Of a stretch of DNA of 29,002 nt, positions 1 through 7,496 are shown in pieces. Position 1 is the stretch's first letter, and every line of letters starts with the position of its first letter. The notes beneath the pieces were generated by a model. The model ran no database searches and was not told the DNA's origin. It saw only the letters and a program-made list of their open reading frames with translations. This DNA comes from CAISDH01 sp964398805 (lineage in GTDB: Archaea > Micrarchaeota > Micrarchaeia > Micrarchaeales > Micrarchaeaceae), in assembly GCA_964398805.1 (NCBI GenBank), contig CAYNNI010000036.1, forward strand, positions 1 to 29,002, read 5' to 3'. Made by a program: the position numbers and the translations under genes.

Positions 1-153
1 GAAGGCGTAGGCAAAAGACATTTTCTGTGCGAAAAACACCTGATTCCGGGAGTCTGGAACGAGACCCTGCCTCTTCTGGCGGCCTTGAAACCCTCAGTTT
101 TGGTCATACGACGGAAGTATAACCGGATTTTCAACAGCCACGCTATCGCATAG
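1..153 (+). CDS. C-terminal end of an unidentified protein (5' truncated by the window)
   Basis: Frame 1 is open from the first base to a TAG at 151-153, giving 50 residues of mixed composition (EGVGKRHFLCEKHLIPGVWN at the start, ending FNSHAIA). There is no start codon in the visible part at a plausible place, so the gene begins upstream of the window. The stop lies five bases before the TATA box of the next gene, which is the spacing expected of a real gene end in this compact genome. I do not recognise the family. A chance open frame of 50 codons is possible at this GC content, so confidence is moderate. Confidence 0.45.
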   Translation, partial: EGVGKRHFLCEKHLIPGVWNETLPLLAALKPSVLVIRRKYNRIFNSHAIA

Positions 154-155
154 GT

Positions 156-168
156 CAGTTATATAAAA
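156..168 (+). promoter_or_regulatory. TATA-box promoter of the phosphatidyltransferase gene
   Basis: The sequence GTTATATAAAA is a very good archaeal TATA box. Its centre near 162 predicts transcription starting near 188, about 18 nt before the ATG at 207. This placement rules out the in-frame ATG at 168, which would lie upstream of the transcript. Confidence 0.6.
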
Positions 169-206
169 TGTATCTTTCCAAGTTACCCTTGCACAATGGA
201 ATCTTC

Positions 207-839
207 ATGAGAAAAGCCAATATCGTTACTGCCCTCAGGATTGCGCTGGCGCCGGTCATAGCGTACGCCGTGCTGCTCAAGGTCAACCCTGCGGTGCCTA
301 TATCCCTGTTCCTGCTCGCACTGGTATCCGACGGAATAGACGGCCTTTTCGCCCTTAGCGAGATCAGCAAAGGCAGGATAGGCATGGGCACATATCTCAG
401 GTATGCCCTTGGCGATCCCGGCGCAGTGAAGTTAGTGCTGGGCTACAAGCCAAAGATAGAGAAGGAGGCTCCTAACGGACCGCGGGTTGACGTCGCCGGA
501 GACAGGATCATGGAATACTCCCTGTGGGTGCTGTTCACCTACGTAAAGATACTGCCCTTCTTTGTCATACTGCTCATCATCGGGAGGCACTCCCTTGCGG
601 ACGCGCTGATGGGCGGCCGCGGCACATCCTCAAATGCGAAGACGCGCTTCGCGAGAATCTTGTACACCTCAAAAATGAGCAGGCTGGTAGCGAACGCGCT
701 CAAGGCCGTAGCATTCTCCTATCTTATGCTCGTTTACATATCGGGCTGGAACCTTCTCGTGGGCTACGCACTTGTCGGCATCCTGGTCGCGTTCGTGATG
801 GCGCGCGGTGCGGCAGAGATATGCGAGTCGATCTCATAG
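207..839 (+). CDS. CDP-alcohol phosphatidyltransferase family membrane protein
   Basis: Integral membrane enzyme of the CDP-alcohol phosphatidyltransferase family, which moves a phospho-lipid group from a CDP-activated lipid to an alcohol such as glycerol phosphate, inositol phosphate or serine. The protein is 210 aa from ATG 207. Motif parts are visible: D42-G-I-D45-G with A49, and later G91-x3-D95-x3-D99 followed by R100. Several hydrophobic segments follow (around 105-125 and 165-200). The usual motif has Ala-Arg then eight residues before the Gly; here Leu replaces Arg and about 32 extra residues are inserted (roughly 51-90). A downstream basic segment containing RHSLADAL and NAKTRF resembles the later conserved part of the family. 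The alcohol substrate cannot be told. The upstream ATG at 168 is rejected because it sits in the TATA box. Confidence 0.85.
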   Translation: MRKANIVTALRIALAPVIAYAVLLKVNPAVPISLFLLALVSDGIDGLFALSEISKGRIGMGTYLRYALGDPGAVKLVLGYKPKIEKEAPNGPRVDVAGDRIMEYSLWVLFTYVKILPFFVILLIIGRHSLADALMGGRGTSSNAKTRFARILYTSKMSRLVANALKAVAFSYLMLVYISGWNLLVGYALVGILVAFVMARGAAEICESIS

Positions 840-866
840 TTCCTAGGATAAACAACTGTTGATCGG

Positions 867-1355
867 ATGCGAACCAGACACAGCCACTTCGCCCTTCTCA
901 TCTTGATGTCGCTATTCGGGCTTATCGCATCCGCCACGGTAATCTACGAGTGGAGTATACTGCACACGACGCCGCCATTCTGCACGCTGTCCAACGCACC
1001 GATAATCAACTGCGCTGCGGTTTTCAGCAGCCCACACTCGAACCTCGCCATCGGCCCGTTCACCTTCTCGCTGGAGTATCTCGCCGCGCTCTGGTTCATA
1101 GTCGACATAGCGCTCGTGGCCACGGTGGTATTCGCCAGGAAGGATACCGCGCGGAAGACATTCAAGGCGCTTTTTGCATGGCGCTTCCTGGGAATAGTGA
1201 TGGTGCCGTACCTCGTGTACCTGGAGCTGTTCCAAATAAAGGCGATATGCCTCTATTGCACGGTCATGCACATCGCGATAATTGCCGACTTCGTTGTGAT
1301 AACGTATCTCGTGTTCTCCCCGCGTTCCAGCATAAGGCGCGACCTCACCGGCTGA
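867..1355 (+). CDS. Vitamin K epoxide reductase (VKOR) family thiol oxidoreductase
   Basis: A 162-aa membrane protein with four to five hydrophobic helices. It carries the four VKOR cysteines: C39 and C49 in the loop after the first helix (PFC...INC followed by AAVFSSPHS) and the active-site pair C128-L-Y-C131 in a later helix, followed by TVMH. Family members oxidise a thioredoxin-like partner on the outer face of the membrane and pass electrons to quinone, so they support disulfide formation in secreted proteins. No thioredoxin-like or DsbA partner is fused or adjacent here. The gene follows the phosphatidyltransferase by 27 nt and may be cotranscribed with it. Both pilin-LamG proteins elsewhere in the window have cysteines in their extracellular part, which are possible clients by inference only. 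Confidence 0.87.
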   Translation: MRTRHSHFALLILMSLFGLIASATVIYEWSILHTTPPFCTLSNAPIINCAAVFSSPHSNLAIGPFTFSLEYLAALWFIVDIALVATVVFARKDTARKTFKALFAWRFLGIVMVPYLVYLELFQIKAICLYCTVMHIAIIADFVVITYLVFSPRSSIRRDLTG

Positions 1356-1368
1356 GCCTCCCAGAATC

Positions 1369-1380
1369 AGCTTTATATCC
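1369..1380 (+). promoter_or_regulatory. TATA-box promoter of hppA
   Basis: AGCTTTATATCC lies just after the VKOR stop. A centre near 1375 predicts a start near 1401. That is compatible with either the GTG at 1406 (almost leaderless) or the ATG at 1421. Confidence 0.5.
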
Positions 1381-1420
1381 GTTGCTATTCAATACCTAAC
1401 CATCTGTGGTCGGTGCGAAC

Positions 1421-3403
1421 ATGCAATTCTACTACTACAGCCTGATCGCTGGAATAGCCGCCATGCTATTCTCTGTATTCGCAGCGGTAGTGACGCTGCG
1501 CAAGCCTGAAGGCACCCAGAAGATGCGCGACATATCCAGCGCCATAAGGGAGGGCTCCAGCGCATACCTCAACAGGCAGCTAGTCGTGATACTCGCATTC
1601 GGCATAATGCTGGCGGTGCTTTTTTACTTCCTCAAGGACGGAGCACAGATAGACCTCGCGTTCGTGGTGGGCGCAGTCACGTCGTACGCAACAGCGTACC
1701 TTGGCATGAACGTCGCTGTGCGCTCCAACGCCCGCACCGCAAAGAGCGCGGAGCGCGGAGCGAAGAACGCCTTCTTCACCGCGATACTCGCGGGCTCCGT
1801 GACCGGCTTTGCCGCTATAGGCTTCGCGCTGATAGGCATAAGCGCATTGCTGGCATACCTCACGCTGTCTCGCATAGCGATACTGATAGGCTTCGGCTTC
1901 GGGGCCTCTCTGGTTTCGCTGTTCGCAAGGGTGGGCGGCGGGATATACACCAAGGCCGCTGACGTGGGCGCGGACCTCGTGGGCAAGACAGAGCTAGGCC
2001 TTCCCGAGGACGACCCAAGGAACCCTGCAGTCATAGCTGACAATGTCGGCGACAACGTAGGCGACTGCGCTGGCATGAGCGCTGACGTCTTCGAGAGCTA
2101 CGCGGTCACGCTCGTGGCTGCGCTGCTCATCGCGGCTGGCGTTTCCACATCCGAGCTTATGTTCGCCTATCCGCTTTACATCGCAGCCATAGGATTCGTA
2201 GCCAGCCTCGCGAGCATACCTGTCCTGCGCGCGTTCGGCAGGAAGGCAGTACGCGCCCTCTACGCCGGAATAGGCGCAGCGGTGCTCGTGGCTGCGGTTC
2301 TGGACCTTGCGCTAGCGCTAGCGCTGAGGGTGCCCCTGATAGGCGGATTCGTTCCGGTGCTTTCGGGGCTTATTCTTGCAATGCTTCTGTTCTGGGTCGC
2401 GGACTACTACACCAGCAGGAGCAGCAAGGCGACGCTCAAGATTGCAGCTGCCGCGAAGGGCGGAGCGGGCACAAACGTCATAGTCGGGCTTGCTGTGGGT
2501 CTAAGGAGCACCTGGATGCCCGTGATGTTCATAGTCCTTGCGATCATCGCGAGCTATGCCAGTGCCGGAGTGTACGGCATAGGCATAGCTGCAGTGGGCA
2601 TGCTTTCCCTTACTGCCACCATACTTACCATAGATTCGTTCGGGCCCATAACCGACAACGCAGGAGGCATAGCGGAGATGAGCTCCCTGCCCAAGAGCAT
2701 CAGGAAGATAACGGACGAGCTTGATGCCCTGGGAAACACCACCAAGGCAACGACCAAGGCGTTCGCGATAGGCGGCGCTGCGCTGTCTGCGACTGCGCTG
2801 TTCGTGGCGTTCGCCCAGGCGGTCGGAATACGCGAGATAAACGCGCTTGACCCTTACGTTACCGTGGGAATATTCATAGGCGCCATGCTCCCCTTCCTGT
2901 TCTCGTCTTTCCTCATGGAAGCCGTAGGCAAGGCCGCGAACCTCATGGTGGAGGAGGTGCGCAGGCAGGTCAGGACGATGAAGGGAATCCTCACCGGCAA
3001 GACGCGTCCCGACTACGCAAGAGCCGTTGACATTGCCACTGTCAATGCGCTGAAGTCTCTTGCGGTGCCGGAACTGGTCGCGATACTGGTGCCGATAGCA
3101 GTCGGACTCGTCCTAGGCAAGCAGGCGTTGGGCGGCCTTCTGGTCGGCATGATACCGGCAAGCCTGATGCTGGCGCTCTTCATGGCCAACGCTGGTGCTG
3201 CGATGGACAACGCCAAGAAGTACATCGAGACCGGCAAGTTCGGTGGCAAGGGCAGTGATGCCCACAAGGCAGCGGTAGTGGGCGACACACTAGGCGACCC
3301 GCTAAAGGACACCGCGGGTCCGGCTCTGAACTCTATGATAAAGGTCGTGAGCACGATATCTATACTACTCGCTCCTGTCTTCATGGCGTACGCGCTCATG
3401 TAG
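1421..3403 (+). CDS. hppA: Membrane-bound proton-translocating pyrophosphatase (predicted K+-independent)
   Basis: Hydrolyses pyrophosphate and couples it to cation pumping across the membrane. The protein is about 660 aa with roughly sixteen hydrophobic helices, the usual size. Signature motifs are present: GGGIYTKAADVGADLVGK, then DDPRNPAVIADNVGDNVGDC near residues 196-225, and a C-terminal DNAKKYIE with GDTLGDPLKDTAGP. In the GNTTKA motif the deciding position is Lys (about K442), the state known for K+-independent proton pumps; K+-dependent enzymes have Ala there. The ATG at 1421 is preferred, but a GTG at 1406 in the same frame is possible. The gene has its own TATA box. Its stop codon directly abuts the pilin-like remnant on the other strand. 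Confidence 0.95.
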   Translation: MQFYYYSLIAGIAAMLFSVFAAVVTLRKPEGTQKMRDISSAIREGSSAYLNRQLVVILAFGIMLAVLFYFLKDGAQIDLAFVVGAVTSYATAYLGMNVAVRSNARTAKSAERGAKNAFFTAILAGSVTGFAAIGFALIGISALLAYLTLSRIAILIGFGFGASLVSLFARVGGGIYTKAADVGADLVGKTELGLPEDDPRNPAVIADNVGDNVGDCAGMSADVFESYAVTLVAALLIAAGVSTSELMFAYPLYIAAIGFVASLASIPVLRAFGRKAVRALYAGIGAAVLVAAVLDLALALALRVPLIGGFVPVLSGLILAMLLFWVADYYTSRSSKATLKIAAAAKGGAGTNVIVGLAVGLRSTWMPVMFIVLAIIASYASAGVYGIGIAAVGMLSLTATILTIDSFGPITDNAGGIAEMSSLPKSIRKITDELDALGNTTKATTKAFAIGGAALSATALFVAFAQAVGIREINALDPYVTVGIFIGAMLPFLFSSFLMEAVGKAANLMVEEVRRQVRTMKGILTGKTRPDYARAVDIATVNALKSLAVPELVAILVPIAVGLVLGKQALGGLLVGMIPASLMLALFMANAGAAMDNAKKYIETGKFGGKGSDAHKAAVVGDTLGDPLKDTAGPALNSMIKVVSTISILLAPVFMAYALM

Positions 3404-3617
3404 CGCAGCTGCCCCGTGCAGACTCCGCCGAGGCTGATATACGGAGTGCTTCCGGGCCCATAGAGCCTTATGGCATGGCAGGAGCTAGAGCGTGCACGTG
3501 GCGGCATTACATCGCTAACACCCCAAGCTGGAACAGTACCGCGAGGGCAATCGAGACGATGAGTATGGCCCAGCCGTACGTCATCAGGTATTCCATTGCG
3601 CTCTGTGAATTCGGCAT
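3404..3617 (-). pseudogene. Truncated, frameshifted pilin-LamG family remnant (copy A)
   Basis: Reading the minus strand from ATG 3617, the first 36 codons encode MPNSQSAMEYLMTYGWAILI, a type IV pilin-like N-terminus, then VSIALAVLFQLGVLAM and a TAA at 3509-3507. Directly after, in another frame, comes PPRARSSSCHAIRLYGPGST and then YISLGGVCTGQL. This matches the block following the hydrophobic segment in the copies at 12719-13629 and 28126-29002. Homology stops at about 3410, next to the hppA stop codon at 3401-3403, so the whole LamG body is missing. A TATA-like box lies upstream. The short 36-aa peptide could still be made and inserted in the membrane, but as a member of the family this is a broken gene. 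Confidence 0.72.
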
Positions 3618-3669
3618 GAAGGACCGCTCAGCAGAAGCCCCCTGCTCCAAAAAGGGACGAACGTCAAGC

Positions 3670-3681
3670 TCTAATATACTT
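3670..3681 (-). promoter_or_regulatory. TATA-like box upstream of pilin-like copy A
   Basis: On the minus strand AGTATATTAG lies between the ftsZ stop (3696) and copy A. Its centre near 3675 predicts a start near 3650 and a leader of about 32 nt. No clear Shine-Dalgarno sequence is visible. Confidence 0.4.
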
Positions 3682-3695
3682 CAGTTTAAGAATTG

Positions 3696-4802
3696 TCAGC
3701 GCCGCTGCCTTAGAATGTCTTCTCCTACCCTTTCCTTCTCGAACACTTCGTCGAGGTCTATCTCCTCTGTGTTCTTTATGCGCTCTTTTATCCTCTCCTC
3801 TGTGTACTCTGGGAACTCTACTCCGCTTACCACAATCATTACCCTGAGCGCATCCTTCTGTATCTCCGGCTCTATCCGGGCTCCCCACTTCAGCAGAGCA
3901 TCGCTGCTCACCCGCGCGGCTACATCCTGGAACACGGTCTCTGCCTCCCTCAGCGTCAGGCTCTCCCCGCCAACGATGTTGACGAGCGCCCTCTTCGCGT
4001 TGGACAGGTCGGCGCTGAGCATCGGGCTCTTTATCGCGTTCTCGAGCGCGACGACCGCCCTGCTGGTGCCGTCTCCGGCAGCCATGCCCTCTCCAGTGCC
4101 TATCACCGCATAGCCGCCGTCCTTGAGAACGCTTCTCAGGTCTGCGAAGTCGATGTTGACCATTCCGGGCTTCGTGACCATCTCCACGATTCCCTTCGTG
4201 GCGCTTGCAAGCACCTCGTCAGAGACCCTGAACGCCATGTTGAGCGGAAGATCGGGCGCCACCGAGAGCAGCTTGTCGTTGTGTATGATTATCGCGGTGT
4301 CCACTACCTTCCTTAGCTTCGAGAGCCCCTCGAACGCATTGTGCATCCTGAGCTTGCCCTCGCTCGAGAACGGGAGAGTGACTATGGCGACCGTTAGCGC
4401 GCCCGCCTCTTTCGCCTCGTGGGCTATGGTCGCAACAGAGCCCGTGCCAGTGCCGCCTCCAAGCCCGCACGTCACGAATACAAGTTGCGCGTCGCCCAGG
4501 AGGTGCCGTATCTCATCCTTGCTTTCTATCGCAGCCTCCTCCCCGACTTTTACGTCGCTGCCCGCGCCAAGCCCCCGCGTGACCTTCTTACCGATGAGCA
4601 GCTTGCGCTCTGATTTTATCCTCACGAGATGGGCAGCATCAGTATTCATCGCCACGAGCGTGGCGCCCTGTATGCCTATGTTCGACAGCCTGGAAATCGT
4701 GTTGCTTCCGCTGCCGCCCGTGCCGACAACATAAACCTTGGGCTTTGCGCCCTCAATGAAGCGCAGTATCTCTTCGTCCTCTGCGCTAAGCACTTCCGCC
4801 AT
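3696..4802 (-). CDS. ftsZ: Cell division GTPase FtsZ
   Basis: Tubulin-like GTPase that polymerises into the division ring at the cytoplasmic membrane. From ATG 4802 the protein is 368 aa. It shows the N-terminal nucleotide loop GTGGSGSNT (27-35), the tubulin signature GGGTGTGS (115-122), and the T7 synergy loop NIDFADLR that completes the active site of the next subunit. The C-terminus ends in a charged segment (KNTEEIDLDEVFEKERVG) rather than a recognisable partner-binding peptide. A TTG at 4835 in the same frame is rejected because the predicted transcript begins near 4817. I cannot decide between FtsZ1 and FtsZ2 by eye. No other division gene is adjacent. Confidence 0.94.
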   Translation of the reverse strand: MAEVLSAEDEEILRFIEGAKPKVYVVGTGGSGSNTISRLSNIGIQGATLVAMNTDAAHLVRIKSERKLLIGKKVTRGLGAGSDVKVGEEAAIESKDEIRHLLGDAQLVFVTCGLGGGTGTGSVATIAHEAKEAGALTVAIVTLPFSSEGKLRMHNAFEGLSKLRKVVDTAIIIHNDKLLSVAPDLPLNMAFRVSDEVLASATKGIVEMVTKPGMVNIDFADLRSVLKDGGYAVIGTGEGMAAGDGTSRAVVALENAIKSPMLSADLSNAKRALVNIVGGESLTLREAETVFQDVAARVSSDALLKWGARIEPEIQKDALRVMIVVSGVEFPEYTEERIKERIKNTEEIDLDEVFEKERVGEDILRQRR

Positions 4803-4838
4803 GAAGACTACCGGTCGAAATCCAATGAGGAGCAAAAG

Positions 4839-4849
4839 GATAAAATACT
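4839..4849 (-). promoter_or_regulatory. TATA-like promoter of ftsZ
   Basis: AGTATTTTATCC on the minus strand has a centre near 4843. It predicts initiation near 4817 and a leader of about 16 nt before ATG 4802. Confidence 0.5.
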
Positions 4850-4887
4850 ATTGCAGATTCCGAGGTAAGCCAACGTTGCGCGTCTGC

Positions 4888-5847
4888 CTATCTTCTTGAT
4901 GCCATGTGCTCTTCAGCGAGCTCCTTTGCAGCAGCTTCGTATTCCATCTTGGGCTCGAATCCGAGTTCCCTTCTCGCCTTTGATATGTCAAACACCCTGT
5001 CGCTCGTTATCTTGCTGATGTAGTCTGGTATCACCTTGGGTTTTCTGCCCGTGATCTTGGATTTGGCAAGCTCTACGTGCGCCATCAGGCCCGCAACGCG
5101 TTCCGATACGTGCCTGCTCGGCGCATCCGCCCCCAGGCGCTTCGTCAGCATCGAAAGCAGCTCGCTCTGAGTTCTGGCTTCCTTCCCCGCCACCAGATAG
5201 ACCTCGCCCGGCCTGCCCCTGTCCTTCGCAAGGAGCAGCGCCTCTATGAGGTCGTTTATGTGTATCCAGTGTATCCTGTTGCTCCCGCTACCAAGAATGG
5301 GCATCTTTCCTTTTTCGAGCTGTGCCATAACGTATTCGTATCCCTCCCTGAACCCCCTGCCGAATATGTCCGGAGAGCGGACTACTATTCCTTGCTTTTC
5401 CAGGACGAGCCTCTCCGCCATGAGCTTTGTTTTGCCGTAGAAGCTAGCAGGCGCGCACGGAGTCGCCTCCGTTATCGGGTTCTCCTTCGCCTTGTAGCCA
5501 TACACCGCCGTGGAGGAGAGGTAAACGAACTTTCCAGCACGCGAAGCCTCTACGAGGTTCTTCGTGCCGTTGACGTTCACGTCGAACATCACGCTTCTCG
5601 GCGCGGTGTAGTCTAGTATCGCCGCAAGATGGTACACGGCGCCAGCGCCGTCCAAGGCCGCCTTGGCCACGCTCTTGTCCAGCAGGTTTCCTTTCACCAC
5701 TTCTGCCGCTTTTGCTGGCGGAGTCTCAAAATCCGTTACCAGGGCCCGCACCCGCTCCCCTCTGTCCGCGAGCGCCTCCACGAGCCGCCTGCCCACTCTA
5801 CCCGCCGCGCCGGTTACCAAAACAACCCCGCTCTCTTCTACGGTCAT
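4888..5847 (-). CDS. NAD(P)-dependent epimerase/dehydratase (extended SDR family)
   Basis: A 319-aa extended short-chain dehydrogenase/reductase. The Rossmann glycine motif is near the start (VLVTGAAGRVGRRL, residues 9-22). The catalytic elements follow in order: the serine segment YLSSTAVYG, then the YGKTK tyrosine-lysine pair near residue 138. The C-terminal part contains RIHWIHINDLIEALLLA and a closing RRELGFEPKMEYEAAAKELA, typical of NAD-dependent sugar epimerases and of the related sterol-dehydrogenase-like group. The substrate cannot be assigned; nucleotide sugars for surface glycans are most likely. It is a single gene with its own promoter just after bud32, on the same strand. Confidence 0.88.
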   Translation of the reverse strand: MTVEESGVVLVTGAAGRVGRRLVEALADRGERVRALVTDFETPPAKAAEVVKGNLLDKSVAKAALDGAGAVYHLAAILDYTAPRSVMFDVNVNGTKNLVEASRAGKFVYLSSTAVYGYKAKENPITEATPCAPASFYGKTKLMAERLVLEKQGIVVRSPDIFGRGFREGYEYVMAQLEKGKMPILGSGSNRIHWIHINDLIEALLLAKDRGRPGEVYLVAGKEARTQSELLSMLTKRLGADAPSRHVSERVAGLMAHVELAKSKITGRKPKVIPDYISKITSDRVFDISKARRELGFEPKMEYEAAAKELAEEHMASRR

Positions 5848-5875
5848 AAACGCACGTATCTGGTTTGCTCTTGGA

Positions 5876-5886
5876 GCTTAATAAGC
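5876..5886 (-). promoter_or_regulatory. TATA-like promoter of the SDR gene
   Basis: GCTTATTAAGC on the minus strand lies directly against the bud32 stop. Its centre near 5881 predicts a start near 5855, eight bases before ATG 5847. The same bases form a short inverted repeat (AGCTT/AAGCT) that could also shape the end of the bud32 transcript. Confidence 0.45.
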
Positions 5887-6516
5887 TTAGCCTGTCGCGG
5901 CTGCCATGGTGCGGGTCTGGTACCTGCCTCGCCGCTCTATCGACCCGAGCCTCCTTATCGTCTTTCCGCTGCCCCCGTACGCCCTGCGATATCCGCCCAT
6001 GAACCTCGAGAACTCCCTGCAGCCAATGGAGCGCTTCATAAGCAGGAGGTCAAGCGCCATCTCCTCCACAGAGCTGTTCGTGGCGGAAAGGCCGAAATCA
6101 ATCACATAGGTGATTCCGGCTCCAAGCATTATGTTCGCAGGCGTATAGTCGCCATGCGCGATCCCTGCGGAATGCATGAGCCCGGCATAAAGCCCGGCAT
6201 CCCAGGCAGCCCTCCCTAGCTTGGCCTTGTCTATCCCATTCCTCAGCGCGTCGCTGAGCCGCGTTCCTTTTATGCGGCTCATGTAGATGTCGAACTCGTC
6301 AGCAAGAAGCAGCGACGGAAGCCGTACCCCTGCGTTTGCCGCGGCGGCCATTGCCCTGGCCTCGGTTTTGGTCCGCTGCTTGCGCAGCGCATAATCGAGC
6401 GCCTTGACCCTGTAGCGTTTTGGCAGCCGCCTTTTCACAACGGCATCAATGCCCAGAAGCGTCGCAGCGTATATCTTCGCCTCGGCGCCCTCCGAAATCA
6501 GCACCATCCTTTCCAT
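5887..6516 (-). CDS. bud32: KEOPS complex atypical kinase/ATPase Bud32
   Basis: Small RIO-like kinase fold protein of 209 aa that stimulates Kae1 in the KEOPS complex, which makes t6A at position 37 of ANN-decoding tRNAs. Visible elements are the Gly-poor N-terminus with K28 in AVVKRR, the catalytic loop H121-G-D123-Y-T-P-A-N128, and D140-F-G in place of the classical DFG. Near the C-terminus ERRGRY resembles the conserved basic tail that binds tRNA. The last 11 residues after it (QTRTMAAATG end) look like a lineage-specific extension. The start at 6516 overlaps the end of kae1 by 19 nt; a second ATG at 6507 is possible. In some archaea kae1 and bud32 are fused; here they are separate but overlapping. 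Confidence 0.93.
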   Translation of the reverse strand: MERMVLISEGAEAKIYAATLLGIDAVVKRRLPKRYRVKALDYALRKQRTKTEARAMAAAANAGVRLPSLLLADEFDIYMSRIKGTRLSDALRNGIDKAKLGRAAWDAGLYAGLMHSAGIAHGDYTPANIMLGAGITYVIDFGLSATNSSVEEMALDLLLMKRSIGCREFSRFMGGYRRAYGGSGKTIRRLGSIERRGRYQTRTMAAATG

Positions 6517-7487
6517 TCAAGAGCCACTTTGTCTATCCTGTACTTCTGGTTCACCGTGCACTCTTCAAGCGTATGGCGCATTCCTGCCCGCAGCATATTC
6601 TCCGCGACCAGCGCGATCATCGCGCCGTTGTCTGCATTGAACTCGTCCTGCGCAGCGCCGAACCGCACCCGGTGCTGCGCAGCCATCGACCTAAGCATCT
6701 CCCGAAGCCTTTTGCTCTGCGCCACTCCCCCGCAAACGATCACGGAGCGCTTCCCAGTCAGGAGGAGCGCCCGCTCCATAGCCTCGCATAGCATCGCAAA
6801 CGCAGTCTCCTGCAAGGAATACGCCACGTCCCGCAGGGATTGTGTCTTGAGAAGCCTGAGTGCAGCAGTCACGAGCCCGGTAAAAGCGAAGTCCATTCCT
6901 TTGACTGTGTACGGCAGAGCTACGTAGTCTCCCCCTTTTGCCGCCCTCGCGACCTCAGAGCCCCATGCGCGCTCGAATCCGGCCTCCCTCGCGAAGCCGT
7001 CTAGCATGTTTCCCACGCCGATGTCGAAGGTCTCCCCATAGACATGATAATGCCTGAACGGCTCGTTCTCCACCGCAAGGATTTGCGAATTGCCCCCGCT
7101 GACGTAAAGCACCAACGGGTCCTGCACCTTGCAGGCATGGCTTGTTATCTCTATGTGCGCCACCGCGTGATTCACGTGGAACACCCGAATTCCGTAGCGC
7201 TGGGAGAGGCTGCGTGCGGCAAGCATTCCGACTTCGAGGCATGGCCCCAGGCCCGGCCCTTTCGTGTAGCCCACGGCCTCGATATCCTTCATGCCGAGCC
7301 CTGCTTTGGAAAGCGCCGCCTTCAGCGCAGGGCGCAGGTTCTTCGTGTGCAGCGCCGCGGCTTTCATAGGCAGAATCCCCTTGCTGCCTATGCTGTACAT
7401 GCGCCTCTCGTTGGCCAGGACGCGTCCCTTGTCTGCTATGCCCACCCCCAAGGTGTGCGCGCTGCTCTCTATCCCGAGCACGGGCAT
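6498..7487 (-). CDS. kae1: KEOPS complex catalytic subunit Kae1 (tRNA t6A threonylcarbamoyltransferase)
   Basis: Transfers threonylcarbamoyl from threonylcarbamoyl-AMP to A37 of tRNA. The 329-aa ASKHA-fold protein starts MPVLGIESSAHTLGVGI, as the family does. It has the metal-binding histidines H107 and H111 in NHAVAHIE, the nucleotide loop YVSGGNSQI, the segment GETFDIGVGNMLDGFAREAG, VCGGVAQSKRLREM, and the late metal ligand in FNADNGAMIA. Length and motifs are complete. It lies between aIF1 (9 nt gap) and bud32 (overlap), so t6A synthesis is probably coexpressed with translation initiation genes. No other KEOPS subunit (Pcc1, Cgi121) is in the window. Confidence 0.96.
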   Translation of the reverse strand: MPVLGIESSAHTLGVGIADKGRVLANERRMYSIGSKGILPMKAAALHTKNLRPALKAALSKAGLGMKDIEAVGYTKGPGLGPCLEVGMLAARSLSQRYGIRVFHVNHAVAHIEITSHACKVQDPLVLYVSGGNSQILAVENEPFRHYHVYGETFDIGVGNMLDGFAREAGFERAWGSEVARAAKGGDYVALPYTVKGMDFAFTGLVTAALRLLKTQSLRDVAYSLQETAFAMLCEAMERALLLTGKRSVIVCGGVAQSKRLREMLRSMAAQHRVRFGAAQDEFNADNGAMIALVAENMLRAGMRHTLEECTVNQKYRIDKVALEWKGWC

Positions 7488-7496
7488 GCTGGCGCC

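Noticed and set aside
168..206. Upstream start for the phosphatidyltransferase
   Set aside because: ATG 168 overlaps the TATA box and lies before the predicted transcript start; the internal ATG 207 fits better.
3475..4113. Plus-strand ORF of 212 codons over ftsZ
   Set aside because: It is the antisense shadow of ftsZ and the copy A remnant; ftsZ has complete family motifs.
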